From contig JAJYLB010000003.1 of assembly GCA_021788095.1 (NCBI GenBank), forward strand, positions 62,001 to 126,000: 64,000 nucleotides of DNA. Reading direction: 5' to 3'. A program made the position numbers and the translations under genes. This stretch comes from Acidobacteriota bacterium (GTDB taxonomy: Bacteria; Acidobacteriota; Terriglobia; Acidiferrales; UBA7541). The notes under the pieces were generated by a model that ran no database searches, was not told the origin of the DNA, and saw nothing but the letters and a program-made list of their open reading frames with translations. Shown here piece by piece: positions 30,468-40,424 of the stretch; the first letter of the stretch is position 1; each line of letters opens with the position of its first letter.

Positions 30468-32093
30468 TCAGCCGATGCCCAATTCGCGGAGCGCCGCGCC
30501 GGCCGCCGCGAGATTTGTGAGTTTCATTTCCGCGTACTTGCGCGAGAGGACAACGCCTTGCGCGCCTGCGCCGAAAGCGGCGAGCACGGCGGCATGGACG
30601 TCGGCCGGCTGCGTCCGCTTTTCGTCGAGCGCGGTTGGGATATCGATATCGATTCCCGGATAAATTTCCGCGGCGCCTTGGACATCGGCGAGGGCGCGCC
30701 GGGCCTCGTCGGCGACGGTACGGGCGGAAAGGCCCGCCGTCGGCAATTTCTCGAGGCTCGGCTCGTCCTGATAGCCGAGCAGGTGGTAATGCAGGTCGAG
30801 TACCTCTTCCGGCGGGCAATCGCGGAAAACGGCGGACTGCACGTTTCGGATGTAGCGGGCGAAACGCGGCCCTCCGCAGTTGTTGTAGGTGGACGGCTTG
30901 ATAAAGTCGGCGTAATGCGCCATCTGCCCGTAATCCACGGCGCCGCGGTAGAACGGGCTCATCGCGATGAGGTGCATGATGTGCCAGCCCACCCGGGCCC
31001 TGGGCGCGACGGATTTCACGGCGCCGTAGAGGAGCGCGTAGACCTCGTTCTGGCTTTCGTACCAGAATTTCTCCCAAGCCACGATTTCCGGGTATTCGAC
31101 CATGTGCCGCCAGAACGTTACGAAAGCGCCGTCGGGGGAACGAGGCCGGCCGAGGGTCGCTTTCACCCATTGTTGCAATGCGAGATAGCCGTGGCGGGCG
31201 CGCTCGACATCGATTCCTCGCGCTCTGGCTTTCGCCGTGCAGTAGGAGCAGAAGCAATGGATGAACGCTTCCCCGTCGAACCGGCCGAAGTGCATTCCCA
31301 GCGTATTTTCCAGCGGCCCCTGGCGCTCCGACTCCCACATCATGCCGTCGAGGTCGTTGTTCGAGAACCAGTCGGTGACGAGCGAAACCAGGAAATTCCG
31401 CGCGTAGGGATTGTTGAAGCAGGTGCTGCGGCCGACCCGGCCGTAGACGTCGACTTCGGCGATCTTCTCGAAGTTGGGGATCAGGCGGGGATTGTAGGCT
31501 TCCTCGAAGAGGGCGTAGGTCTGGATGCCACGCGCTTTCGCGCGGGGGATCACGTCGGCAAAGATATCGAAGCTGCCCAGCTCCGGCGCGCGGATGTCTT
31601 GGATCACCGAATCGGCGTAAAACGCGGGATGGACCCGGGTATAGCTTCCTCCGTGGATTTTGTCGTATGCCTGTACGCCATGGTCGGGAAGCGGCTCGCC
31701 AGGCACCTGCCGGCCCGCCAAACCGCGGCCGTAGGTAAAGACGGTGGACATCAGTGTGTTCACGCCGGCCTTTTCCTGTAGCGTGGCGAGGCAACGGTCC
31801 ACTCCTTCGTCGACGAAGGAGCGAGCGCCAATTTGGATGGCGACGAGTTTCTTGCCCGGCGCCAGGCGGGGCGGCACGGCTTGCGGATCCGCCGTGGCCT
31901 GCGCTTCGCGGGCGGGCAGGCTCAAGCCTCCCGCGAGGGCGAAAACCGGGAATGCCGAGACCCCTTGAAGGAATCGGCGGCGCGTGACCTCCTCGCTTCG
32001 GCCCTGGGGAGGGGCGGGTTCCTCCGGCCCGGCCGGTCCCGGCCGAGCACCCGCCACTCGACGCAACGCTTCTTTCGAGGCTGCTTTCTCCAT
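30468..32093 (-). CDS. Tat-exported hypothetical protein, possible TIM-barrel/glycosyl-hydrolase-like
   Basis: TRRRFLQGVSAFPVFALAGGLSLPAREAQA Tat-like signal; SD AGGAGG before ATG; long single ORF. Confidence 0.8.
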   Translation of the reverse strand: MEKAASKEALRRVAGARPGPAGPEEPAPPQGRSEEVTRRRFLQGVSAFPVFALAGGLSLPAREAQATADPQAVPPRLAPGKKLVAIQIGARSFVDEGVDRCLATLQEKAGVNTLMSTVFTYGRGLAGRQVPGEPLPDHGVQAYDKIHGGSYTRVHPAFYADSVIQDIRAPELGSFDIFADVIPRAKARGIQTYALFEEAYNPRLIPNFEKIAEVDVYGRVGRSTCFNNPYARNFLVSLVTDWFSNNDLDGMMWESERQGPLENTLGMHFGRFDGEAFIHCFCSYCTAKARARGIDVERARHGYLALQQWVKATLGRPRSPDGAFVTFWRHMVEYPEIVAWEKFWYESQNEVYALLYGAVKSVAPRARVGWHIMHLIAMSPFYRGAVDYGQMAHYADFIKPSTYNNCGGPRFARYIRNVQSAVFRDCPPEEVLDLHYHLLGYQDEPSLEKLPTAGLSARTVADEARRALADVQGAAEIYPGIDIDIPTALDEKRTQPADVHAAVLAAFGAGAQGVVLSRKYAEMKLTNLAAAGAALRELGIG

Positions 32094-32219
32094 TTTCCTC
32101 CTTTCGTCTCCCCGGTGGCGCACGGCCCTCGGCACCGCAAACAGATACTCCGTTTGTGCCACCAGACACAAGAGGAATCCTTGGGGAATTTTGCGCGGCG
32201 GGAACGACGGCGTCTGCGG

Positions 32220-33908
32220 TCAGTCCTCGCGGAGATGCAGTGTTTGCCGCGCCTTGAGGTTGGCGACGCTTTGGAGGCGTCCGCTGGGCCAGGCGACTTC
32301 CACGGTGTCGACGCGAGCGGCCTCGCCCAGGCCGAAATGCAGCGGCGTGGCGTGCTGGGAAAGGTAGGAGCCCTGGCTGCCGACGGCTTCGAGCCAGCTT
32401 CGTCCACCGGCGCGAACCCGGACGAGGGCCCCGATCCCCTGGCGATTGCTTCGCGTCCCTTCCAGACTCACTTTGAGCCAATTGCGGCCTTCGGCGCCAT
32501 CAGCGCGCAGCAGAATCAACGGCCCGCGATTGGTAGACACGGCCAGATCGAGATCGCCATCGTTATCGAAATCGGCTGTCGCCAGTCCCCGCGCGTTGAG
32601 CGGGCGAGCGAAATCCGGAGCGAGGGAGGCGGTGACGTCGCGGAATTCGCTGCCGTCGTAGTGGAAGAGGAAAGGCTTTTGCGGCACCAGCAACTCGGGA
32701 TGCTCGGGGTCTTCGAGCGTATTCCCGTTGACGACCGCCAGATCGCTCAGACCGTCATTGTCGTAATCGAGGAAGGCGCAGCCCCAGCCGACCATGGGCA
32801 AGGAAATATAGGCAAGGCCGACCATGCCGGCGGCGTCGGCGAAGTTCAAGTGCTTCGTTTCCGCCCAAAGGTTTTGGTAGAGGGAATCACCCTGGGAGAG
32901 CCAATGGGAAACGAAAAAGTCCAGGTCTCCATCGCCATCGTAATCGTTGACGGCCAAACCCATCGAGCCCTTGTTCTCCGAGGTGAACGTCTGGGTGCTG
33001 CGATCGGCGAAGCGGCCGCCTCTCTCGTTGAGGAAAAAGCGGTTCATGCTCAGATCGTTTCCGACGTACAAATCGGGCCAGCCGTCGAGGTTGAAGTCGG
33101 CGGCGGCGACCGTGAGGCTGCGGCCGTCGGCATCGGCCAGGCCGGCATGGCGGGTGACGTCGGTGAACGTGCCGTCGCGATTGTTGTGCAGCAGGCGATT
33201 GGGCTGCGCGCGGAAGGATTGCGGATTGAGCGCCGCGGGCACGACCACGCCATACTGAGTTTCACGGGGGAAATGCAGTTGGGCGGGCTTGGCCGGGTAA
33301 TCGACGTAGTGCAAGACGTAGAGATCGAGCCAGCCGTCGCGATCGAAGTCGACCCAGATAGCGCCGCTGCTCCAAAGGTTGTCTTCCACGCCGCTCGCGC
33401 GCGTGACGTCGCGGAAGCGGCCGTTGCCCTCGTTGTGGTAGAGGCGGCAGCCACCCGCGCCGGTCACGAACAAGTCGAGCCAGCCGTCGTTATCGTAGTC
33501 GCCCCAATAGGCCCCCATGCCGAAATGGACGTATTCGAGTCCGGCCTCTTCGGTGACGTCGGTGAACGTGCCATCGCGCTGATTGCGGTACAGGCGGTCG
33601 CCGGGGCCTGCGAGTTTCCCCGAGCCGAACGCGCCGGCTTGGTTGACGACGTAGAGATCGGCATAGCCGTCGTTGTCGAAATCCCCCCAGGCGAGTCCCG
33701 AGCCCATGTCTTCAGGCAGCAGACGGCTCCTTGGCCCCACGGAATGAACGAAGGAGAGCCGCGCTTGCCGGGTGACGTCGCGGAAGAGCACGCCGGCCGT
33801 CGAGGGCTCGGCCGCCGGCCCGGTCGCCTGGCGGTTGGCGCGGCTACAACCGGCGGCGGCCACCAGAGGCGCGGTGGCGAGCCAGCGCAGGCATTCCCGC
33901 CGGGTCAC
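32220..33908 (-). CDS. FG-GAP/VCBS-repeat protein with ASPIC/UnbV (CRTAC1-like) C-terminus (GTG start)
   Basis: Repeats GLAWGDFDNDGYADLYVVN, GAYWGDYDNDGWLDLFVT, GAIWVDFDRDGWLDLYVLH; C-term VEVAWPSGRLQSVANLKARQTLHLRE; lipoprotein-like N-term ATAPLVAAAGC. Confidence 0.92.
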   Translation of the reverse strand: MTRRECLRWLATAPLVAAAGCSRANRQATGPAAEPSTAGVLFRDVTRQARLSFVHSVGPRSRLLPEDMGSGLAWGDFDNDGYADLYVVNQAGAFGSGKLAGPGDRLYRNQRDGTFTDVTEEAGLEYVHFGMGAYWGDYDNDGWLDLFVTGAGGCRLYHNEGNGRFRDVTRASGVEDNLWSSGAIWVDFDRDGWLDLYVLHYVDYPAKPAQLHFPRETQYGVVVPAALNPQSFRAQPNRLLHNNRDGTFTDVTRHAGLADADGRSLTVAAADFNLDGWPDLYVGNDLSMNRFFLNERGGRFADRSTQTFTSENKGSMGLAVNDYDGDGDLDFFVSHWLSQGDSLYQNLWAETKHLNFADAAGMVGLAYISLPMVGWGCAFLDYDNDGLSDLAVVNGNTLEDPEHPELLVPQKPFLFHYDGSEFRDVTASLAPDFARPLNARGLATADFDNDGDLDLAVSTNRGPLILLRADGAEGRNWLKVSLEGTRSNRQGIGALVRVRAGGRSWLEAVGSQGSYLSQHATPLHFGLGEAARVDTVEVAWPSGRLQSVANLKARQTLHLRED

Positions 33909-35836
33909 TGGCCGACTCGGGCTCGGGATGATTTCGTCGCGAGCGAAGCACGCGGCCGGCGGCGTCGCGAAGCCAGTGGCACTTCGATCGTCGCGCGCGA
34001 GATCTCGATCACCGGGACCTTTGGCGGGTTTACGGGGAAGAGCTGCGCGAGGGAGCTGGCGTTGAATTTGCGGTAGAGCAGGCGCAAGCGGCAGCGCAGC
34101 GGCCCCGCCGCACGAAGGGGAACCGCGAAGCGGAATTCGGCCATGTCGCTCCCGCCGGGAAGCACGGTTCGCCTGTCCCGCGCGCCGACGACGTTCCAGA
34201 GCGAATGGGTGAAGACCGGCTGGGCGTGGCGATCCAGAAGGTAGGAGCGATATTCGACGGTTTTTCCTTCGACGTGTCCGCCGGGGCCAAGCGTGCCCGC
34301 GGCATAGATGCTATGTCCCTGCCCGTCCGTGACCGTCAGCTCCAGCCAGGCCTGGATCACGTCGAGCGGGCCGGTGGGAAATTGATGACCCACTTTGCGA
34401 TTGATTACCAGGGCCCGGAGGGTGGCCTCCTTTCCGGGGACGAAGTCTCCCTCGGCCTCGAGTGCCACCGGGACAATAGGCCCGCTCGGCCACCGGTTGG
34501 CGATCTCGGGAATCACGGTTTGGCCGGCGAGCCACTGCTTCACCAGACTGACCTGCCGATCCGCGCCGGGCAAACCGAGCATGAGCGGGGCGAAGGTATT
34601 GGCCGCCAGAATGCGATGATCGTGAATGAATCCCTGGGCGTCGCGGGCCGGGTCGTCGGCGCGCACCAGGTGCATATGGCAATTCTGGCATTGGAGGTTG
34701 CGCCGGGGATCGGTGTGCCAGGGACCGCTCTTCCAGTCGTCGTACTGATCCTGGAGCTGGACGAAGCCCCAGCCGTTTTCCTCCTTGCTGATGTACTGTT
34801 TGTGACACGTGCCGCAAAATTCCGGCGTCTCGGAAGGCTGCACGGCGAAATCGCGATTGTGCTGGCCGGGATGCAGGCGGATGAGCAGGTAGGCGATACG
34901 GCGCAGGGCGGGGTTGGGGGAAAGCTCGAAGAGGTAGGGATCGGGCGGGTGAACGACGTAGTTGGCGTTGCCGCGCGTGAGCGTATCGCGGATCGAATGG
35001 CACATGGCGCAGGAGCTGCCTTCACCCCCGTCGCCTCGCGTTTTCGAGACGATGGGTTCGTCGGCCAGAAGCGTGACCGGCTCGTGGCAGCCGGCGCAGT
35101 AACGCGGCGCCGTCGCCCCGCGATCGTGGATGTAGTTCGTTTTGACCGCCTGGTAGAAGGGATCCGTAGCGGAGAAGTGGTGCGCCCCGGGCAGCCATTC
35201 CCGGTAGATCGTGCTATGGCAACCCGACGCTCCGCACGAGGCCGAATCGGCCAGCAGACCCGCGGGGATCACGCGTCCGGTGGTGGTGCGAGCATTCGAA
35301 GGAAGGAATTGGCCCTCCGGAAGGTTTGCCGACCGCCGGACATAGGCGATGGCGCCGGCTCCGACCGCGAAAACCGCCATCCACACGGCGAGCGGCAACG
35401 CGAGACGACGGTACCGCTCCTGGGGGAACCGGGTTTTGGCCAGACCGCGAACGATGTGAAACAAGCCCACGCCGCCCAGCGCCACGCCCGCTGCCACGTG
35501 AACGACATGCATCCGGTAAGGCGTGAAGACTCCCCCTACCCCCTTGCCTACAAGCCAGAGACCGCTCGCCGCCAAGACGCCCCAACCCAGCCCCGCCCAC
35601 AAGCCGGGACTCCACCAGCGCGTTGGCTCGATTCGGCTGGCCGCGCGGGCGTGCTTCCAGAAAATCCACGTGAGCGGGATCAGGCCGGCCAAACCGATCG
35701 CGATGTGCAATAGCAGGATCCACTGCGAAAACACCCCGTACGGGAATAGCCAGGGAGCCACTCCGCTCACAACTAGGAATAGGAACACGCCCGAGGCGCG
35801 CCGCAGGGGATTCAGGTTCGGTCTCGCTCCGTTCAC
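33905..35836 (-). CDS. Membrane-anchored multiheme c-type cytochrome
   Basis: Heme motifs CAGCH, CAMCH, CGTCH, CQNCH plus CGASGCH (Cx4CH); hydrophobic N-terminal helices; 4-nt overlap with 32220-33908. Confidence 0.9.
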   Translation of the reverse strand: MNGARPNLNPLRRASGVFLFLVVSGVAPWLFPYGVFSQWILLLHIAIGLAGLIPLTWIFWKHARAASRIEPTRWWSPGLWAGLGWGVLAASGLWLVGKGVGGVFTPYRMHVVHVAAGVALGGVGLFHIVRGLAKTRFPQERYRRLALPLAVWMAVFAVGAGAIAYVRRSANLPEGQFLPSNARTTTGRVIPAGLLADSASCGASGCHSTIYREWLPGAHHFSATDPFYQAVKTNYIHDRGATAPRYCAGCHEPVTLLADEPIVSKTRGDGGEGSSCAMCHSIRDTLTRGNANYVVHPPDPYLFELSPNPALRRIAYLLIRLHPGQHNRDFAVQPSETPEFCGTCHKQYISKEENGWGFVQLQDQYDDWKSGPWHTDPRRNLQCQNCHMHLVRADDPARDAQGFIHDHRILAANTFAPLMLGLPGADRQVSLVKQWLAGQTVIPEIANRWPSGPIVPVALEAEGDFVPGKEATLRALVINRKVGHQFPTGPLDVIQAWLELTVTDGQGHSIYAAGTLGPGGHVEGKTVEYRSYLLDRHAQPVFTHSLWNVVGARDRRTVLPGGSDMAEFRFAVPLRAAGPLRCRLRLLYRKFNASSLAQLFPVNPPKVPVIEISRATIEVPLASRRRRPRASLATKSSRARVGQ

Positions 35837-35898
35837 GCTGGTTCCTCTCTGTCCCCGGGCGCCTGTTCTCCGGCCGCTCCGGAATCGCTCTTGATTAA

Positions 35899-35933
35899 TC
35901 CCGATCGGGAAATCCTGCTGTAACTTAAGTTAC
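35899..35933. promoter_or_regulatory. Two adjacent palindromes upstream of the cytochrome operon; candidate operators
   Basis: TCCCGATCGGGA (35899-35910) and GTAACTTAAGTTAC (35920-35933), 63-97 bp upstream of the cytochrome start. Confidence 0.45.
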
Positions 35934-36079
35934 GCCGGTGCCTTGGCGCTTAAGCCGGGCTCCACCTCCCGCCGCGGGGCGAAGCCTTTCTCCCGGCAGG
36001 TACCGGGCAAGCGCGCCACTTTCCCCGGGCGATGTGTTTGCCCCAGGGGTTGCGCGCCGGTATCATTACACGGACGGGG

Positions 36080-36538
36080 ATGGTCATGTCGGCCCCTGTG
36101 GGCAGCAAAACAGTCGAAGTGACGCTCGAGACCGCCTGGCAAACGATCGATTTGGCGCAGGCCATCAGTGAGGGCGTCGCCGAATCCGCTGGGTTCGAGG
36201 AAGACGATATCCATAAGATCGGCATGTCGGTGCGGGAGGGGATCATCAACGCGATCCACTACGGCAACCGCATGCAGCGGGAGAAGAACGTCTTCCTGAA
36301 GTTCGTTTTCGAGCCCCAGCGCCTAGTGATCCACATGATCGATCAGGGCAAGGGCTTCGAGGTGAACCACGTCGAGGACCCTCTCGCCGAAGAGAATCTG
36401 ATGAAGACGTCGGGCCGGGGTCTGCTGATCGTCCAGGCGTTCATGGACGAGATGCGGATCGGCCGCGGCCCCAATGGCGGCGCCGAACTCACCATGGCCA
36501 AGCAGTTCCCCAGACCTTTCGGCGACAAGGAGAATTGA
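36080..36538 (+). CDS. Anti-sigma regulatory factor (RsbW-like HATPase)
   Basis: REGIINAIHYGNRMQREKNV...LVIHMIDQGKGFE...SGRGLLIVQAFMDEM; N/G1/G2-box-like motifs. Confidence 0.88.
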   Translation: MVMSAPVGSKTVEVTLETAWQTIDLAQAISEGVAESAGFEEDDIHKIGMSVREGIINAIHYGNRMQREKNVFLKFVFEPQRLVIHMIDQGKGFEVNHVEDPLAEENLMKTSGRGLLIVQAFMDEMRIGRGPNGGAELTMAKQFPRPFGDKEN

Positions 36539-36539
36539 C

Positions 36540-37259
36540 GTGCACCATATCAGCCGCCGAGAGCTGAAGACCGACGAATTCCACGACGCGATGGAGCGCG
36601 GCGTCGAGATACTCCGCACTCACCAGAAAACGATCTGGCAGGCCAGCCTCGTTGTCGTGGTGGCGGCCGCGGCGTTCTTTGGCTGGCGCTATTACTCGAG
36701 CCGGCAGACCGCCAAGGCCTCCGCTGCCTTCGCTCGCGCCATCGCCATTTACGATACCCCGGTACAGGGCACCACCCAGCAGCCCCTTCCGGGCCAGGCG
36801 ACCTTCCCCTCGTCCGCGGCCAAGTATACGGCGGCGGATCAGGCGCTCGCTTCGGTCGCCACCCAGTATCCGAGCACGCACTACGGCGAGATTGCGCGTT
36901 ATTACTCGGGGATCAGCCTGGAGAAGTTGGGGCGCTACAGCGAGGCGGAGATGTGGCTCCGGCCGCTGGCCGATGGCGGCGACACCCAATTCAAGGCGCT
37001 CGCCCAGTTCGAGCTTGCCCATGTGTACGAGCAGATGGGCAAGTCGCAGCAGGCGGTGGCGCTCTACCAGCAACTGCTCGCCAAACCGAGCGTCTTCGTT
37101 CCCAAACCGGTCATCCTTCTCGCGCTCGGCGATCATTACGCGGCGGCGAAAGACGTCGCGCAAGCCGTGAAATATTACGAGCAGGTCAAGAGCGAGTACG
37201 CGAACACCGGCCTCGCCGATCAGGCCGATCAGCGGCTCGAGATGCTCGGCAAGACGTAA
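36540..37259 (+). CDS. Membrane-anchored TPR protein (YfgM-like) (GTG start)
   Basis: RRELKTDEFHDAMERGVEILRTHQKTIWQASLVVVVAAAAFFGWRYYSSRQ then TPR-like helices. Confidence 0.85.
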   Translation: MHHISRRELKTDEFHDAMERGVEILRTHQKTIWQASLVVVVAAAAFFGWRYYSSRQTAKASAAFARAIAIYDTPVQGTTQQPLPGQATFPSSAAKYTAADQALASVATQYPSTHYGEIARYYSGISLEKLGRYSEAEMWLRPLADGGDTQFKALAQFELAHVYEQMGKSQQAVALYQQLLAKPSVFVPKPVILLALGDHYAAAKDVAQAVKYYEQVKSEYANTGLADQADQRLEMLGKT

Positions 37260-37269
37260 CCGGCCGACC

Positions 37270-38418
37270 ATGGCCCCGGCGCCGTATGCGATGGAGGTGG
37301 AGCGTTCCCGGGGCCGGCGCCATCCCGAACCGCCCCATCCCTACCGGAATCCCTACGCCCGCGACCGCGACCGCATCATTCACTCGCGCGCCTTCCGCCG
37401 CTTGGAAGCCAAGACCCAGGTCTTTACCACGCGGTTTTCCGATCATTTCCGCAATCGGCTCACCCATACCCTCGAAGTCGCTCAGATCGCCCGCACGGTG
37501 GCCGGCGCTCTGGGCCTCAATACCGACCTGGCGGAAGCCCTGGCCCTCGCCCACGATATCGGCCATCCTCCGTTCGGCCACGCCGGCGAGCGCCGGCTCG
37601 ACGAGCGGATGCGGCGCTACGGGGACCAGTTCGAGCACAATCGCCATGCGCTGCGCATCGTCGAGCAATTCGAGATGCGCTACCTGGATTTCCCCGGCTT
37701 GAATCTGACTTTCGAGGTGCGCGAAGGCATCGTGAAGCATTCCCGCGATTACACGGCGGCCGAAGCGCCCGACCTGGCCGAGTACCAGCTCGATTCGCGC
37801 CCCCCTCTCGAGGCGCAAATCATCGATCCCGTCGACGAGATCGCCTACCACATCGCCGACACCGATGACGGTTTCGAAGCTCGTATCGTCGATCCCGACC
37901 ACCTGCTCGCCGAGGTGGAGTTCGTGGCCGAGATCTATCGGGAGGTTGACCGCGGCCACAGGGAGGGGCGCCACTGGATGAAGCTCACCGAAGCGCTGCG
38001 GCGCGCGCTCGACCGGATGGTGACCGACCTTATCGACCAAACCCGCGCTGCCGCAGCCGCCGCGGGCGTCGGCGACGTGGAAGATGTCCGGCGGGCGCCC
38101 GCGCGCCTGGCTCGGCTGTCGCCGGAAGTGGCGGCGGGGGCGGCCGCCTGGAAGCGCTTCCTCACCGCCCATTTGTACGAACAGCCGTCTATCGTCGCCG
38201 ATCGCGCCCGGTCGGTGGAATCTTTGGACGAACTTTTTCAGTTCTTCCTCGACCGCCCCGGCGAGATGCCCGGCTATTTCGCCGAACAGGCGCGCCAGTT
38301 GCCGGTTCATCGGGTCGTGTGCGACTACATCGCGGGAATGACCGATTCGTATCTGTTGCGACTCCACCGGGAGCGCGTGCTCGGCCAGCGTCCTTCGACC
38401 AAACGGTCCTCGCGGTAA
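37270..38418 (+). CDS. dgt: Deoxyguanosinetriphosphate triphosphohydrolase-like protein
   Basis: RDRIIHSRAFRRLEAKTQVF...RNRLTHTLEVAQIARTVAGAL...ALAHDIGHPPFGHAGERRLD. Confidence 0.94.
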   Translation: MAPAPYAMEVERSRGRRHPEPPHPYRNPYARDRDRIIHSRAFRRLEAKTQVFTTRFSDHFRNRLTHTLEVAQIARTVAGALGLNTDLAEALALAHDIGHPPFGHAGERRLDERMRRYGDQFEHNRHALRIVEQFEMRYLDFPGLNLTFEVREGIVKHSRDYTAAEAPDLAEYQLDSRPPLEAQIIDPVDEIAYHIADTDDGFEARIVDPDHLLAEVEFVAEIYREVDRGHREGRHWMKLTEALRRALDRMVTDLIDQTRAAAAAAGVGDVEDVRRAPARLARLSPEVAAGAAAWKRFLTAHLYEQPSIVADRARSVESLDELFQFFLDRPGEMPGYFAEQARQLPVHRVVCDYIAGMTDSYLLRLHRERVLGQRPSTKRSSR

Positions 38419-38522
38419 GTGCCGAAGGATGAGAGGGTTGCGCCCTGGCTCCGCGGAGGGCGGCCCGGACGAGGGGCCAGATACCGACTTCGCTCCTTGA
38501 CTCGGCAAGGGGCACTTTTATA

Positions 38523-39077
38523 ATGGCTTCTGGACAATCCTCGATGTTCCTCGATATTCACGAACTGGCTGTCCATCGCGTCCCGATTCGCAAGTCGTAC
38601 GCCCCGGGAAGCCTGGATTTCCACTCGACCGAATTCAGGCAGCTCGAGCCATTGACGGTGAGGGCGATGGCGGAACTCGTCGAGGGCCAAATCCACATCT
38701 TCGGCACGTTGCACACACGGATCGAACTGAACTGCGCCCGCTGCCTTGAGCCGGTGGCGGAGGAGGTCAGCCGGGATTTCGATCTGATCTATCGGCCGGC
38801 GAGCTGGGCCCCGCGGCAGGAAGACATCCACCTGAGCCTCGAGGAAACCGAGATCGCTTTCTTCCAAGGTGACGGGCTTTTTCTCGCCGATATTCTCTCC
38901 GAGCAGATTAACCTGGCCGTTCCCATGAAGGCGATCTGCCGGAGCGATTGCCGGGGCCTGTGCTCGCATTGCGGCGCCAATTTGAATTACGAGCAATGCG
39001 GTTGCGAAGCTCGGTCTGCGGATCCCCGCCTGGCGTCCCTCGAGCAGTTCAAGCTCGAATGGTTCAAGAAGCACTGA
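38523..39077 (+). CDS. YceD/DUF177 family protein
   Basis: INCARCLEP-type motif ELNCARCLEPVAEEVSRDFDLIY and CRSDCRGLCSHCGANLNYEQCGC; directly upstream of rpmF. Confidence 0.92.
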   Translation: MASGQSSMFLDIHELAVHRVPIRKSYAPGSLDFHSTEFRQLEPLTVRAMAELVEGQIHIFGTLHTRIELNCARCLEPVAEEVSRDFDLIYRPASWAPRQEDIHLSLEETEIAFFQGDGLFLADILSEQINLAVPMKAICRSDCRGLCSHCGANLNYEQCGCEARSADPRLASLEQFKLEWFKKH

Positions 39078-39165
39078 CAACACACGCCTGCCTGGGCGGG
39101 ACCCGAGTCCAGGGGTCCCCACATGAGGCGGCACGAGAGTAAATTTCAGCCGGTGAGGCTCGACG

Positions 39166-39345
39166 ATGGCAAATCCTAAGCGGCGACATTCGAAGGCACG
39201 GAAGAACAAGCGGCGGGCCCAGGACCGGCTGTTCGCGTCCTCGCACGCCCCTTGCCCCCATTGTCACGAGATGAAGCTTCCGCATCAGGCTTGTCCCCAT
39301 TGCGGGTACTATAAGGGGCGGCAAGTCATCGCGGCGGAAGCCTGA
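39166..39345 (+). CDS. rpmF: 50S ribosomal protein L32
   Basis: MANPKRRHSKARKNKRRAQDRLFASSHAPCPHCHEMKLPHQACPHCGYYKGRQVIAAEA, read directly; 59 aa, below track cutoff. Confidence 0.97.
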   Translation: MANPKRRHSKARKNKRRAQDRLFASSHAPCPHCHEMKLPHQACPHCGYYKGRQVIAAEA

Positions 39346-39392
39346 CCCGCCTGCCGGTGGGAACTTCACCTTTCCCGATCAGGCCGACACTC

Positions 39393-40415
39393 ATGATTAG
39401 GGTGGCTCTCGATGCGATGGGAGGCGACCACGCGCCCCGGGTGGAGGTGGAGGGGGCCATCGCTGCCGCACGCGAGCTTGGCGCCACGGTCCTGTTAGTC
39501 GGCCGTCCCGAAGCGCTCAAGGCGGAGCTGGGGCGGCAGCGCCAGCGGGGTCTTCCCATCGAGATCGTTCCGGCCAGCGAAGTCATCACCATGTCGGATT
39601 CTCCCGGCTTGGCGTTCCGCAAGAAGCGGAACAGCTCCGTCCACCTCGCCGCCCATCTGGTGCGGGACGGCAAGGCCGACGCCCTGGTGAGCGCAGGGAA
39701 CACCGGCGCCGTCCTGGCCGTGGCCCGGTTCGTTTTGGGAATGTTGCCCTCGGTGAGCCGGCCGGCCCTGGCCGCTCCGTTTCCCACGAGCCGCGGGGGC
39801 GTCGCGGTCATCCTGGACGTCGGGGCGAACGTCGATTCGAAGGTCAATCACCTGCTGCAATTTGCGGTGATGGGCGAGATCTATTATCGAACCGTGTTTC
39901 GCGCCCGCCGGCCCCGGGTGGGCCTGCTCTCGATCGGCGAGGAGGAAAGCAAGGGCAACGAGCTGGTGCGGGAAGCGCACAACGAACTGAAGAACATTCC
40001 GCTCCACTTCGTCGGCAACGTCGAAGGCCGGGACGTCTTCACCGGAGCCGTCGCCGACGTAATCGTTTCCGACGGCTTCATCGGCAACATCGCCCTCAAG
40101 ATCAGCGAAGGGGTGGCCGAACTGATTTCCACCAAGCTGAAGGAAGCCTTGAGCAGCACGCTTCGCGCCCAAGTCGGTTACGTCCTCTCGAAGCGGGCGT
40201 ACGCCGACTTCCGGCGCAAAATCGACTATTCAGAGTACGGTGGCGCGCCGCTCCTGGGCGTTAGAGGCATCTGCGTCATCGCCCACGGCCGCTCGAACCC
40301 CAACGCGATCAAGAACGCCATTCGCGTTGCCGTCGAAATGGCCCAGGGGCGCGTCAACGAGAAAATCGAACGGGAACTTTCGGCCGCGTGGGTTACCTCC
40401 ATACGCGAGGACTGA
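39393..40415 (+). CDS. plsX: Phosphate acyltransferase PlsX
   Basis: MIRVALDAMGGDHAPRVEVEGAI...ASEVITMSDSPGLAFRKKRNSSV...SAGNTGAVLAVA. Confidence 0.97.
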   Translation: MIRVALDAMGGDHAPRVEVEGAIAAARELGATVLLVGRPEALKAELGRQRQRGLPIEIVPASEVITMSDSPGLAFRKKRNSSVHLAAHLVRDGKADALVSAGNTGAVLAVARFVLGMLPSVSRPALAAPFPTSRGGVAVILDVGANVDSKVNHLLQFAVMGEIYYRTVFRARRPRVGLLSIGEEESKGNELVREAHNELKNIPLHFVGNVEGRDVFTGAVADVIVSDGFIGNIALKISEGVAELISTKLKEALSSTLRAQVGYVLSKRAYADFRRKIDYSEYGGAPLLGVRGICVIAHGRSNPNAIKNAIRVAVEMAQGRVNEKIERELSAAWVTSIRED

Positions 40416-40424
40416 GGCAACGGA

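Noticed and set aside
31833-34076. 747-aa plus-strand ORF opposite the Tat/UnbV/cytochrome operon
   Set aside because: Composition is that of the reverse strand of FG-GAP repeats; no domain recognised.
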